Positions 41,410-50,756 of a stretch of 64,000 nt of DNA are shown piece by piece. The notes below the pieces were generated by a model, which did no database searches, was not told the origin of the DNA, and was given only the letters and a program-made list of their open reading frames with translations. Both the position numbers and the translations under genes were made by a program. Source of the DNA: Evansella sp041820985 (GTDB lineage: Bacteria > Bacillota > Bacilli > Bacillales > Salisediminibacteriaceae). The stretch covers positions 12,735 through 76,734 of the forward strand of contig NZ_JBGUAU010000026.1 of the NCBI RefSeq assembly GCF_041820985.1, written 5' to 3'. Within the stretch, counting starts at the first letter, position 1. The number at the start of each line of letters is the position of its first letter.

Positions 41410-41856
41410 CTAAAACGAATACACAAACAATTCTTCTCCATCAACCAACTTTCCTGTATTGATAAAACCGATTTTTTCATATACACGCTTTCCTTTACTA
41501 TTCTCTGGGTCCGTAGATAAATAGATATCATTACAATCCTCTATTTTTTTCATTTCGGAAATGATAAGTTGAATTGCTTCTGTTCCATAGCCATTACCTT
41601 GAAATTTATAGTCAATCATAATCCTACAAAGCTCATAGTAGCCTTGTTGTTCCGCATAACCATACATGGTAAAACCAATAATGATACCGTCTTTTTCAAT
41701 TGCTTTTGTAGTCCATGTTTTCTCAAACTGAGCTTGAACTAATGACAAAGCATTAGACGCAACAAACTCCTCAGAAATTGTAGGCAACTTCTTACTCGTC
41801 GATAAAAAAATAACCTCTAACCAATTCTCTTCAGTAATATCTATGAGTCTCATCAT
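41410..41856 (-). CDS. GNAT acetyltransferase, BltD-like (paralogue 2)
   Basis: 148 residues; the start is at ATG-ATG (41856/41853). It begins MMRLIDITEENWLEVIFLST and carries IMIDYKFQGNGYGTEAIQLI and VYEKIGFINTGKLVDGEELF. It is by eye about 85 percent identical to the product of 21832-22275. Although the copies are 19.6 kb apart, both are on the minus strand; the neighbours differ. The family suggests a polyamine-type substrate. Confidence 0.88.
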   Translation of the reverse strand: MMRLIDITEENWLEVIFLSTSKKLPTISEEFVASNALSLVQAQFEKTWTTKAIEKDGIIIGFTMYGYAEQQGYYELCRIMIDYKFQGNGYGTEAIQLIISEMKKIEDCNDIYLSTDPENSKGKRVYEKIGFINTGKLVDGEELFVYSF

Positions 41857-42227
41857 CTAGCATCTTCCTTTTTTTTAGGATCTGTTATCATTCAATGTTG
41901 ATTTTCACATCAGGTTAGTCGCTTGTAGCGGGTAACACTTCAGCCTATTTCGATTAATGTAATTATTATTGATTATAAAATAAATATACAGTAGACACCA
42001 TATTCTTGTACCAGTTCTGAATTTATCACAACAAAATAAATCAATGATACATTACAGGTCGCCACATCAATAAAACATACTAAAAAAGTGGTTAAAAGAC
42101 CTAGTTAATTTCTTCTATAATTTACAGTTTTCTCGGAGATAATGTAGTAAGATGATATTGTGAGAGTATAGAATTAGTTTACTTTTATATTATTATATCT
42201 ACTTAATTTAAATAGTAGGAGATGAAA
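41857..42227. other. upstream region of the GGDEF-EAL gene
   Basis: About 370 bases, strongly AT-rich, between divergent genes. It must hold promoters for both sides; I see no convincing motility (sigma-D) promoter or riboswitch. Confidence 0.35.
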
Positions 42228-45200
42228 ATGACTACAATTCAAACAATCGGAGTACTTACACCAATATTAGATGGTTTTTACAATGGTAATTTGCTACTCG
42301 GTATCTCTAAAAAGGCAAAAGAATATGATTGTAAGATAATAATTTTCGGTACATCTGCTAGAAATTATTCTCATACATTTTCATCAGCTTATGTTGATGC
42401 TTGGATTGTTATTATGGATGCCGTCGACAATCAGTATATAGAAAATTTACGAAAAAAAGGCAAACCTATCATCGGGATTAATACAACTTTAGACTGTGAC
42501 TACATAGTTTCCATAGATAATGAAAAGATGATGGATTTAGCCGTTCATCACCTCATTGAACACGGTCATGAACGAATAGCATATGTTGGAGATAATTATT
42601 TTTTTGATGCAAAAGAAAGGTTTACTTCATATTTAAGATCGTTAAAAAAACACAATATTGAATATGGCAAATCCTACTTTTATAATGCTTTGGAAAAAAG
42701 TCCTTTTGATATAGTAACAAATATGATTGATAATAAATTACCCTGTACTGCTATTATTTCAGTGAATGATTTCGTTGCTCGCGAATTAGTTGATATGTTC
42801 CATCGATTTAATGTGAACGTTCCTAATGATGTTGCTATTATTGGATTTGACGATAGTCCAACTTCTGTAACAAGCAAGCCGTCATTAACAACCTTCCATC
42901 TTCCTATAAGAGAAATCGGTGAACAGGCAGTTAGTGCAATTATTAACCTTTCTGAAACAACCTCAGACTCACATGATAACGGCCATTACATCAACAAATA
43001 TATTAACGTTAACAAAATTATTAATGTAAAATCGAAGTTCATGTTAAGAGAAAGTTGTGGTTGTAAGATTGACTCCTCCAAAGAGATTACTGATGGTCCA
43101 TCCGATACGATAAAACTTTTATCAAATATGATAGATCGTAATTTCAACTTGGGGCAGATGATGCAAGCAAGTAACTATAAGAATGTTTTAGACTTAAAAT
43201 GGCTCATTCATACTCCTTTCCAAAAAGCCTTACTAGGATTATGGGATCCAAATGATGATAAACAATTAAAAGTAAATAAGTACAACACAAATTTTGAAAT
43301 TGGCAAATATGAAAATATTGCACTTGAAAATTGCTTACCAATAAATTTCCCTCCAAAAAAGACATTGTTCAATGAAGAGTTCATGGATGGAGAACACGCA
43401 ATTATCATTATACCTATTGTTCAAGAAGACAAAGAACTAGGGGTTTTGGGGTTTGTTGGTTTACAGGACATTTTTACCTTTAGTCAACCTTTGAACACAA
43501 CATATCAATTAGCAAATTTCTTTGGAGCAGCACTACTAAAAGAAGCAATGTATGAAGAAAACAAATCATATTCTCATCAATTAGAGATAATTTCTAACAT
43601 TATGTATGATGGCATATGGACACTAGACTATACTTCAAAGAAAATTTCCATCCGTGGAGGTATTAATCATATTCTTGGATATTCATTTAATGGCTATGAA
43701 AGTACACTAAACGATATGTTTAATCTAATTCATCCCAAAGATCTATTGGCTGTTAAAAAAAGCTTCCAAAGTCATATCGAAGAAAATACTCCATTTGAAG
43801 TAGAATGTAGATTTCGCCACGCTGAAGGACATTTCATTTGGATGTATATTACCGGACAGACTCAGTATGATCCTTTTGGAAACGCTTCAAAAGTATTAGG
43901 ATCCATTATGGATATTTCTATCCGAAAAAAAAATGAAGAACGAATTAATGAACTAGCCTATTCTGACAAATTAACTGGTTTGGCTAACCGATTTTATTTT
44001 GAAGAAAAATTGATTGAGATACTCGACGAAGCGAATAAGAACAAAGAGAAAGTAGCTTTATTTCTATTTGATCTAGACCGATTTAAATTTATTAATGATA
44101 GTTACGGTCACCAAGCAGGAGACAGATTGCTCCGATATGTGGCAGAACGAGTTCGGTCTCTCACAACTGAACAACAATTATTTGCTAGATTGGGTGGCGA
44201 TGAGTTTGTCATAGTCATGCCAAATATTAAATCTATAGATAGCGCTTACCTTTTCGGATCAAAGTTAGTTACTTGCCTGAGTGAACCATTTATTGATGAT
44301 GAGAGAGAATATCTTATTTCGAGTAGCATTGGGATTAGTTTACACCCTGATGACAGCAAAGATGCGGAAACAATGATGCTACATGCAGACTTAGCTATGT
44401 ATCATGCAAAATCACTTGGTAGGAATCGCCTTCAACTATTTAATGAGCAGATGCGAAACAACAATTCTCAACAATTAAACTTTGAATACAGACTCCAAAA
44501 AGCCATTGATAAAAGGGAGTTTACTATTCAATACCAACCTATATATGAATTTTCTACAGGTAAATATATTGGGGTTGAAGCATTATTACGTTGGGAATCT
44601 CCAGAACTAGGATTAGTGAACCCTCAGGAGTTTATACCATTTGCAGAAAAGACTGGGTTCATTATACCTATTGGAGAATTCGTTCTTCGAGAAGCGTGCT
44701 TTTTAAAGCAGTTATTAAATGCTAATGATCTTCCATTTGTAAAAGTTTTTATAAAAATTTCATCAAAACAATTAAATCATGTTAACTTTGTCTCTCGAGT
44801 TGAGAAGATAATAAATGAGATAGGCTGTAGTCCTGAAGATTTCTTTTTTGAAATGACAGAATCAACGATGATGGATGATACTACCCTCATTTCAAGAAAT
44901 ATAAAAAAACTTATTAACCTCGGGCTAACTTTTACGATGGATGATTTTGGTACAGGCTATTCATCCCTCTCGCTTCTAAAAAATTTACCTGTACAAATAA
45001 TTAAAATCAATAAATCTTTTATTGATAATATCGCTACAGACCACAGGGACCGAGCCATAGTAAAATCTATAACTGACATGGCACATACAATGTCTCTAAA
45101 AATTGTTGCAGATGGGATAGAAACAGTAGCACAAGTGGATATTCTAAAAGAATTAAATGTCAATTATGCTCAAGGTTTAAGAATTGGTCAACCATTAGCA

Positions 45201-45245
45201 AACGAAAATGTAATTCGATGGTTCCACTCCAAATCTAACAGATAA
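42228..45245 (+). CDS. LacI-like ligand-binding / PAS / GGDEF / EAL protein (cyclic-di-GMP enzyme)
   Basis: About 1005 residues; the ATG at 42228 is well spaced from TAGGAG. Residues 5-280 form a periplasmic-binding-protein fold of the LacI/XylR type (IGVLTPILDGFYNGNLLLGI, HGHERIAYVGDN, VPNDVAIIGFDDSPTSV) with no DNA-binding head and no signal peptide, so it is a cytosolic ligand sensor. Residues 450-570 are a PAS fold. Residues 570-740 are GGDEF with LGGDEF at 657-662 intact and no RxxD inhibition site. Residues 755-1005 are EAL (EALLRW at 786). In the EAL part the metal-site Asn is Lys (FIKISSKQL), KID is KIN and AEG is ADG, so hydrolysis of cyclic-di-GMP is doubtful. It probably makes cyclic-di-GMP in response to a sugar-like ligand. 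Confidence 0.9.
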   Translation: MTTIQTIGVLTPILDGFYNGNLLLGISKKAKEYDCKIIIFGTSARNYSHTFSSAYVDAWIVIMDAVDNQYIENLRKKGKPIIGINTTLDCDYIVSIDNEKMMDLAVHHLIEHGHERIAYVGDNYFFDAKERFTSYLRSLKKHNIEYGKSYFYNALEKSPFDIVTNMIDNKLPCTAIISVNDFVARELVDMFHRFNVNVPNDVAIIGFDDSPTSVTSKPSLTTFHLPIREIGEQAVSAIINLSETTSDSHDNGHYINKYINVNKIINVKSKFMLRESCGCKIDSSKEITDGPSDTIKLLSNMIDRNFNLGQMMQASNYKNVLDLKWLIHTPFQKALLGLWDPNDDKQLKVNKYNTNFEIGKYENIALENCLPINFPPKKTLFNEEFMDGEHAIIIIPIVQEDKELGVLGFVGLQDIFTFSQPLNTTYQLANFFGAALLKEAMYEENKSYSHQLEIISNIMYDGIWTLDYTSKKISIRGGINHILGYSFNGYESTLNDMFNLIHPKDLLAVKKSFQSHIEENTPFEVECRFRHAEGHFIWMYITGQTQYDPFGNASKVLGSIMDISIRKKNEERINELAYSDKLTGLANRFYFEEKLIEILDEANKNKEKVALFLFDLDRFKFINDSYGHQAGDRLLRYVAERVRSLTTEQQLFARLGGDEFVIVMPNIKSIDSAYLFGSKLVTCLSEPFIDDEREYLISSSIGISLHPDDSKDAETMMLHADLAMYHAKSLGRNRLQLFNEQMRNNNSQQLNFEYRLQKAIDKREFTIQYQPIYEFSTGKYIGVEALLRWESPELGLVNPQEFIPFAEKTGFIIPIGEFVLREACFLKQLLNANDLPFVKVFIKISSKQLNHVNFVSRVEKIINEIGCSPEDFFFEMTESTMMDDTTLISRNIKKLINLGLTFTMDDFGTGYSSLSLLKNLPVQIIKINKSFIDNIATDHRDRAIVKSITDMAHTMSLKIVADGIETVAQVDILKELNVNYAQGLRIGQPLANENVIRWFHSKSNR

Positions 45246-45496
45246 TCTTTTAGCAAGTGTTTCGTTATTTTATATAAATGATAGATAAGAATAGAGTGAA
45301 AGCTAGTCGAGATCAGGTTTCTCTTGTCCAATTATTCATATATATATCGACTATCATAAATGTAAAAAGACGGATATAAAAAATATAGGGGAGGTGTTCC
45401 TTAGTATTTATTGAATGAAGATTCGTTTTTTGATCAATATGTTAACTTTTATGGAAATGGAAAGTACCTACATTTTTTTACAACAGAGGAGAAGCT
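45246..45496. other. gap between the GGDEF-EAL and MCP genes
   Basis: 250 bases, AT-rich, with no terminator of note. GGGGAGGTG (near 45391) is followed by no ORF. The two genes may be read from one long transcript, or the MCP may have its own promoter here. Confidence 0.3.
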
Positions 45497-47572
45497 ATGA
45501 AGAACCTAATACAAAAGTGGATTAACAAATCGAAAAATTGGATTCATCTTATTTGGACAAAGATAAATAAAAAATATAACGAAAAATCATCATATCTGGA
45601 CAAAATATCATTAGGTAAGAATGTTTCACTAAAATGGAGGCTTGTTACTTTTTTTATTTTATTTAGTATAATACCCAGTATCATCATAGCAAGTTTTGTC
45701 TTTAACATATCTCGTAATGCAATAGAAGAACAAGTGTCTAATATGAATTCAGACATATCGAATTTGATTACACATAGTGTTGATCGAATTATTACTGAAA
45801 CAGAAACGAGCACCTTAATTGCTATTTCGAATCAAGAGTTTATTAATACAATCTCTGAAGAAGAGTTTGATAATTCTGCTCATTCACAGGCATCGCGAAT
45901 TGCAGAAAGAACGGTAGTATCTATTAAGTTTACCAATCCAAATATTAATCAGATGTTCTTTGTTAGAAATGATGGTAGGGTTTTAGTTAGAGAAGATGCA
46001 GATGATGTTAACTTTAACAGAGACGAACTCTTAGGCTCCGAACTTCATGATGAAATTATGGGAAGTAATGAGTCGATATGGTTACCTGGATATAAAGATG
46101 ATATGGATAATGTTTATGTTTTTCGACCGTTACGTGATTATACGAGTAGAGTTTTTGGATTTATGACCATAACGGTTGACCGTAGTGCTTTTTCAGAAGT
46201 TTTTGCTTTAGCAAATGAAAGCTCTAGTATCATAAATATTGTGGATAGCAATAACCAAGTTGTGGTGAGTTCGGATGAAGATAATATTGGGAAAAGCCTT
46301 GATACTTCTCTTGAATTGTCTAATAAAGATAATCTAGTAACAATAAATAGTACATCTAACAATTGGGATGTTATCATTTCAACTCCTAGATCCGTGCTAA
46401 TGAAAGATATAAATAATGTCATATCTCTTGTTTATGTTATAGTTGGTCTTTTAGTTATTATCGCAATTATTTCTGGTTTATTTATAACATCTGGACTGAC
46501 AAAACCAATTTACAGAATTAGAGATTTGATGAAAAATGCGGAAGATGGACACTTATATGTACGGACAGACTATACTAATAACAATGAAATCGGTCAGTTA
46601 GGCCAAAGTTTTAACAATATGCTAGAAAATATTACAAGTATTATACAAGAAAATAAAAAAGTATCACTCTACGCATTAAACAGCTCTGAGCAAATGAAAA
46701 AGATTTCAATTGAATCATCCGATGTTGCAAATCAAATTGCAGCTGCAATTGATGAAATGGCACATGGTGCTATGAAGCAAGTCGATGATGCTGAACATAC
46801 AAGTAAAGAAATGAAAGGATTATCAACTGAGATTCAAGAAGTTACGGCAACTGTCCAAAATGTATCTACTTCTATATCAAAAACAAATCAGCTGAGTAAT
46901 GATTCAATACTTAAAATGGATGATTTAACAAGTATTAATCATGAAGTTGGAGATAACATTACTCAAATTGATCACACGGTTGTTCAGCTTCTCAAAGATG
47001 TTAATGGTATTAAAAGTATCGTCAAGTTGATTAAAGAGATAAGTGATCAAACAAACCTCCTCTCTTTAAATGCTGCTATTGAAGCAGCTAGGGCTGGAGA
47101 AAGTGGAAAAGGGTTTTCAGTAGTTGCCCAAGAAGTTAGAAAGCTCGCGAATCAATCTAAACAATCTACGATAAGAATTGATGCAATCATTGAAAATATA
47201 TTGGCTCAAACAGAAAACTCTGTATCCCTAGTAAAAACATCAAGAAATTTATTTAATCAACAAACAACATCAATACAATCTACAAGGTCTTCTTTTGAAG
47301 AAATCATTAATGACACTAGCGTTATCGGTAACGAAATTCAATTAATTGAGAGTGCTATCCAGCGAATCAATGTTAGGAAAACCGAGGTTGAGAACTCCAT
47401 TACGGAAATGGTTAAGGTTGCTGAGGATAGTTCCGCTACAACGGAAGAAGTAACAGCAACAACCGAAAATCAAGCTGTTTCAGCAACTAAATTAGGAGAA
47501 ATTTCAGAAGAACTATCTAGTATCATGATTGACATGGAAAAAGTACTCGATAAATTTAAATTGGCAGAATAA
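45497..47572 (+). CDS. methyl-accepting chemotaxis protein
   Basis: 691 residues behind GGAG. Topology: transmembrane helix 1 at about 47-71 (RLVTFFILFSIIPSIIIASF), an outer sensor of about 240 residues with Cache-like strands (MFFVRNDGRVLVREDADD, VFRPLRDYTSRVFGFMTITV), helix 2 (SLVYVIVGLLVIIAIISGLF), a HAMP linker (LTKPIYRIRDLMKNAEDGHL), then a long coiled-coil signalling domain. The kinase-contacting hairpin tip is conserved (DQTNLLSLNAAIEAARAGES, GKGFSVVAQEVRKLANQS). It steers motility through CheA/CheW; the ligand is unknown. It follows the GGDEF-EAL gene by 250 bp. Confidence 0.93.
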   Translation: MKNLIQKWINKSKNWIHLIWTKINKKYNEKSSYLDKISLGKNVSLKWRLVTFFILFSIIPSIIIASFVFNISRNAIEEQVSNMNSDISNLITHSVDRIITETETSTLIAISNQEFINTISEEEFDNSAHSQASRIAERTVVSIKFTNPNINQMFFVRNDGRVLVREDADDVNFNRDELLGSELHDEIMGSNESIWLPGYKDDMDNVYVFRPLRDYTSRVFGFMTITVDRSAFSEVFALANESSSIINIVDSNNQVVVSSDEDNIGKSLDTSLELSNKDNLVTINSTSNNWDVIISTPRSVLMKDINNVISLVYVIVGLLVIIAIISGLFITSGLTKPIYRIRDLMKNAEDGHLYVRTDYTNNNEIGQLGQSFNNMLENITSIIQENKKVSLYALNSSEQMKKISIESSDVANQIAAAIDEMAHGAMKQVDDAEHTSKEMKGLSTEIQEVTATVQNVSTSISKTNQLSNDSILKMDDLTSINHEVGDNITQIDHTVVQLLKDVNGIKSIVKLIKEISDQTNLLSLNAAIEAARAGESGKGFSVVAQEVRKLANQSKQSTIRIDAIIENILAQTENSVSLVKTSRNLFNQQTTSIQSTRSSFEEIINDTSVIGNEIQLIESAIQRINVRKTEVENSITEMVKVAEDSSATTEEVTATTENQAVSATKLGEISEELSSIMIDMEKVLDKFKLAE

Positions 47573-47614
47573 AAGAAGAAAAAGGAATAAATCGAAAAAT
47601 AGTAAAGATAAGGA

Positions 47615-47652
47615 AAGTCTCAACTAACGGTGTCTTGCGTTAGTTGAGACTT
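47615..47652. terminator. long hairpin after the MCP gene
   Basis: A perfect 14-bp stem, AAGTCTCAACTAAC (47615-47628) with its complement at 47639-47652, and a 10-nt loop. It is not followed by a T-run but lies 42 bp after the stop. Confidence 0.6.
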
Positions 47653-47750
47653 CAATAGTTTGAGTGTGCTTTCTCGTTAGGATAAGTTTTCTATATTTAT
47701 AAATATCTTTGGCCAAAAGCGTCTATCTTTAGGTAGGCCCTCTATATCAC

Positions 47751-47792
47751 AAAAAAATCTTTGCTTGAACTTACTTAAGCAAAGATTTTTTT
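47751..47792. terminator. strong bidirectional terminator
   Basis: AAAAAAATCTTTGCTT (47751-47766) and its perfect complement (47777-47792), 16 bp, with A- and T-runs at the two ends. It can stop transcription from both sides. Confidence 0.75.
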
Positions 47793-48214
47793 CATTGATA
47801 TGAAGTAAAGTTTCAACTTGCAACCGATATGTACTTGTCCCCTTAATCCTTTTTCCTTTGCATAATAGTACAAAAGTGGTAAAACAAAGAATCGCCTCCG
47901 TTTACACTTACCTCTTTTGTTTACACACTGCGCTATTTTGAATAATAAATTTCTCTTTATTCCGGTTAAATTAAACCTCATTTGGTTCTTTTCCCCATCC
48001 ACGAACTAACATCACGCCACTTAAGTCTCTTTGCAGAAATCCAGCTATTAGCACCAGAAGTAAAATCATTTGGTTCCCAATCATCATTATCAACCCAAGA
48101 AGCAGTGGTAACGGTTCTTGCTGCTCCCTGCGTTTCATTGTACGAAAGAAAAAAGATAGCACCACAGTTTTTGTGGTTAACGGATTTACTTTAGAGGTGC
48201 AAAACGGCAAATCA
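47793..48214. other. gene-poor stretch with repeat copy
   Basis: Copy 5 of repeat family 1 spans about 48098-48150 (AGAAGCAGTGGTAACGGTTC, TTGCTGCTCCC, GTTTCATTGTACGAAAG). A minus-strand frame around 47971-48090 reads hydrophobic residues (MMIGNQMILLLVLIAGFLQ) but lacks a ribosome binding site. Confidence 0.35.
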
Positions 48215-49051
48215 CAGACGAATTCACACGTAAATCACATAACTTTCACAACCGAAATCACAGTATCATTCGCATATTAAAAAGGTATGAAGAATCACCT
48301 CTCTACCTATTTTCGAAAAGAAAATAGAAAATCAGTTAGACGTTCCTCACAATGAACTTCATGATCAAATGCCACTTCACCCTACATGGGGTGTGAAGAA
48401 AAATAGTGAAGGAAAAAATGTGTTTTGGTATGGATATAAAGGCCATTTGGCTGTGGATACCAAATCTCAATTTATCCTCCATTCCATGATTTCTTCTGGT
48501 AGCTTAAACGATGGAAAAGGAGCTATCCCTTTACTAAAGGGGATAGAGAGCAACTTTCCAGATCTTAGGATAATCTTTGCACTAATGGATGCAGGTTATG
48601 ATTATGATGCCATTTATGAACAAGTCCATCGAATGAAGGGCTACTCCATCATTGCTTATAATAAAAAGAATGAATCAGAACCAATTGGGTTTGATCAACA
48701 TTTTGCACCAACCTGTGTACGGGAACATTCCTATCGATATGATAGTTTTGATGGAAAGTACCAAACATTAAAATATACTCGCCCGAAAAAGTGTATTGTT
48801 TGCCCACTAGCAGATGATTCACTATGTCAAAAGGTTTACAAAATAAAAATAGAATCAGATTTACGGCGTTACAGTGCCCCAGCACGAGGTTCCGTCTCTT
48901 GGAAGGAACTATTCAAGGAACGTGCTCTGTTGAACGTGTTATTGGTTATTTAAAAGAGTTCTTTCAGTTGAATAATGTAAGATACCGAACTGGAGAACGA
49001 GCAAAAGTACATTTTAACTTAGTTACCATGGTATACAATGGTATGGTATGA
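48215..49051 (+). pseudogene. DDE transposase fragment (IS4/IS1182-like insertion sequence remnant)
   Basis: The readable core begins upstream as NQLDVPHNELHDQMPLHPTW and continues KKNSEGKNVFWYGYKGHLAV with the first acidic residue (VDTKSQF). Then come LMDAGYDYDAIYEQVHRMKG (second Asp), CPLADDSLCQKVYK, and after a frameshift at about 48905-48930 SVERVIGYLKEFFQLNNVRY (the Glu). So DDE residues exist but in two frames, and the N-terminal quarter is disrupted by several shifts. No terminal inverted repeats were identified. Confidence 0.8.
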
Positions 49052-49170
49052 GACTTGCAAGGAAACAATCTAACTCTCATTCAGTAGCAGCATAATTTTT
49101 TAAATTGGCATTTTCTATCATTCTGGAAGTGTCAGCTTTTTTAAAACAGTGAATTATGAAATTGGTTCAC

Positions 49171-49590
49171 TTAATAAAACAAACTAATTGTCTTATTAAA
49201 AATAATCCATTCATCTAAAATCTCTTGAGTTGCTTCTTCCTTATTGTTCATTCTCTGCTGTCTAAAGAATTTTCGAAACGCTACTTGCAATGCTTTACAA
49301 AAATTATGGAAGGAAAACTCATAAACTTCATGAATATGATGATGTTTGGTTTCAATTCTTAATTCTTTTCCATTTCTCTTAAACGTATAGTATGTCATCG
49401 CTTCATTACCATCTACTGCAAAAGAGTGTATTTCCCCATTTAGCATAGATGATAGATCAGAAAAAAATTCTGCTAATACCATTTCACTAATTCCTACTCG
49501 AAAGGAAAACAACTGCTCATCTCCTTCTACTTCAAACATCACATAACCATATTCATCAATTTCAGCATTTGATTTATAAACAAAATACAT
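49171..49590 (-). CDS. hypothetical protein, 139 residues
   Basis: The ATG lies behind AAGGATG. A soluble alpha/beta protein: strands YVMFEVEGDEQLFSFRVGIS and MTYYTFKRNGKELRIETKHH, then a long helix FHNFCKALQVAFRKFFRQQR and an acidic end. Cluster HHHIHE is notable and might bind metal. I recognise no family; it looks like an immunity- or SMI-type small Bacillus protein, but that is only an impression. Confidence 0.55.
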   Translation of the reverse strand: MYFVYKSNAEIDEYGYVMFEVEGDEQLFSFRVGISEMVLAEFFSDLSSMLNGEIHSFAVDGNEAMTYYTFKRNGKELRIETKHHHIHEVYEFSFHNFCKALQVAFRKFFRQQRMNNKEEATQEILDEWIIFNKTISLFY

Positions 49591-49714
49591 CTCTTAAATC
49601 ATCCTTTTTATTTCACTATCCTACACTCATAGTTTAACATTAATTTCCTTTTTACTGACATAAAAAAGGCATTCCTTGTTAAAGAAATGCACCCGTTTGT
49701 TGAATATTTTAGTA

Positions 49715-49915
49715 CTATTTTATATTTTGTTTACGTTCTTGTTTTGCTTGTTTTTTATAAAATAGACTTAAAATAATTGCAATCAAAAACCCCAAAGAGT
49801 AAACGATATCTTTTATAAAACTATCGAAAGAAAACAAGATTGACAAGATTGAAAACACAAATAATATACCACTAAGAACCAAAAAGGCTGTGGTTCTTTT
49901 TTCACTTGATTTCAA
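49715..49915 (-). CDS. small membrane protein, 66 residues
   Basis: The start is a TTG at 49915, seven bases after GGAGG. Two helices (TAFLVLSGILFVFSILSILF and IVYSLGFLIAIILSLFY) and a very basic tail (KKQAKQERKQNIK). No family recognised. An A/T-flanked hairpin (GGCATTCCTTG/GAAATGC) lies just downstream. Confidence 0.6.
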   Translation of the reverse strand: MKSSEKRTTAFLVLSGILFVFSILSILFSFDSFIKDIVYSLGFLIAIILSLFYKKQAKQERKQNIK

Positions 49916-50055
49916 TTTTCCACCTCCATATGTTCGGCAAAGCCTTATTGCACTAAAATACTTCATAGCACCACAACGGCAACGACAGTAAATGGTGCTA
50001 ACGCCAACTATTACTAAAAGTACCTTACTTCACAATCTCTAAATCATCATTTCAA

Positions 50056-50340
50056 TTAGTTCATACTCTTTGACCTTTTTATTAAAACGTTGTGTAACTT
50101 CTTTTGAAACTTCGTATGATACGAATCGTTATCCATCTTCTTGTTGTTAAATCTCCCGATAACCTCACGAACATCCTTATCTTTAATAATTAGTCTCCTG
50201 TATTCTTCATTACTTAGATAATTCTGGAACCATTGATGTTTTTTAAGAAGTTTTATATTTTCTCCTATTTGTTCTTCTGTTACATCAGTTATAAATGGCG
50301 AAAAGGAAATAATGCTTATTAAGTTAAGAACGAATCTCAA
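50056..50340 (-). CDS. hypothetical protein, 94 residues
   Basis: Starts at a TTG behind GAGGAGGG. A hydrophobic N-terminus (FVLNLISIISFSPFI) is followed by a helical, basic body (GENIKLLKKHQWFQNYLSNE, YRRLIIKDKDVREVIGRFNN, KKLHNVLIKRSKSMN). It may be exported or membrane-attached. No family recognised. Confidence 0.5.
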   Translation of the reverse strand: MRFVLNLISIISFSPFITDVTEEQIGENIKLLKKHQWFQNYLSNEEYRRLIIKDKDVREVIGRFNNKKMDNDSYHTKFQKKLHNVLIKRSKSMN

Positions 50341-50552
50341 GGCAATCCCTCCTCTATAATAAGAATTACGTCAAAACCAACAAAAAAGTTTCATACTCTT
50401 ATAAAACAATCCTCCCCGTTCGTAACAGGAGCAGTAGCAACTTCTTTCACGATCGCTCCCGTTAGAGAAACTTTTAAAATTTCTTTTCAATGAAGAATAT
50501 TATCAAAGCTAATATGTTCCATAAAATAAACCCTTAAAAATACTCATCATTA
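50341..50552. other. intergenic stretch with short repeat
   Basis: ACAGGAGCAGTAGCAACTTC and CGATCGCTCCCGTTAG (near 50427-50463) resemble ACAAGAGCAGTAACAGCAGC and CTATCGTTACTCCGTTAG near 30702-30750: another short intergenic repeat. No gene. Confidence 0.4.
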
Positions 50553-50705
50553 TCAACCCATAGCCAACATTCTAACAATGTGCCACCCTGCAACAGCCAA
50601 TGGAATTATTGATACTAATTTAATCCATCTTTTTTTAGCGATAAAACCCACTATCAACATAACCAATCCTAATATTAAAACTCCAATAATCGTTAAAAAC
50701 GTCAT
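50553..50705 (-). CDS. small membrane protein, 50 residues
   Basis: The ATG at 50705 has an excellent GGGGAGG site. Two helices: TFLTIIGVLILGLVMLIVGF and IKLVSIIPLAVAGWHIVRML, separated by a basic turn (IAKKRW). Clean coding character over its whole length. No family recognised; single gene. Confidence 0.6.
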   Translation of the reverse strand: MTFLTIIGVLILGLVMLIVGFIAKKRWIKLVSIIPLAVAGWHIVRMLAMG

Positions 50706-50756
50706 CGTATCTTCCTCCCCTTTCGTTTAATATTAAACATTCAAAGTCTTTATTGT

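Noticed and set aside
45246..45496. Search for a sigma-D (motility) promoter before the chemoreceptor gene
   Set aside because: TAAA and CGGATAT occur but with a spacer of about 10, not the usual 15, so I do not call it.
47775..48002. A 75-codon minus-strand frame after the terminator
   Set aside because: It starts in and crosses the terminator hairpin and has a very basic, non-protein-like composition (KRGKCKRRR).
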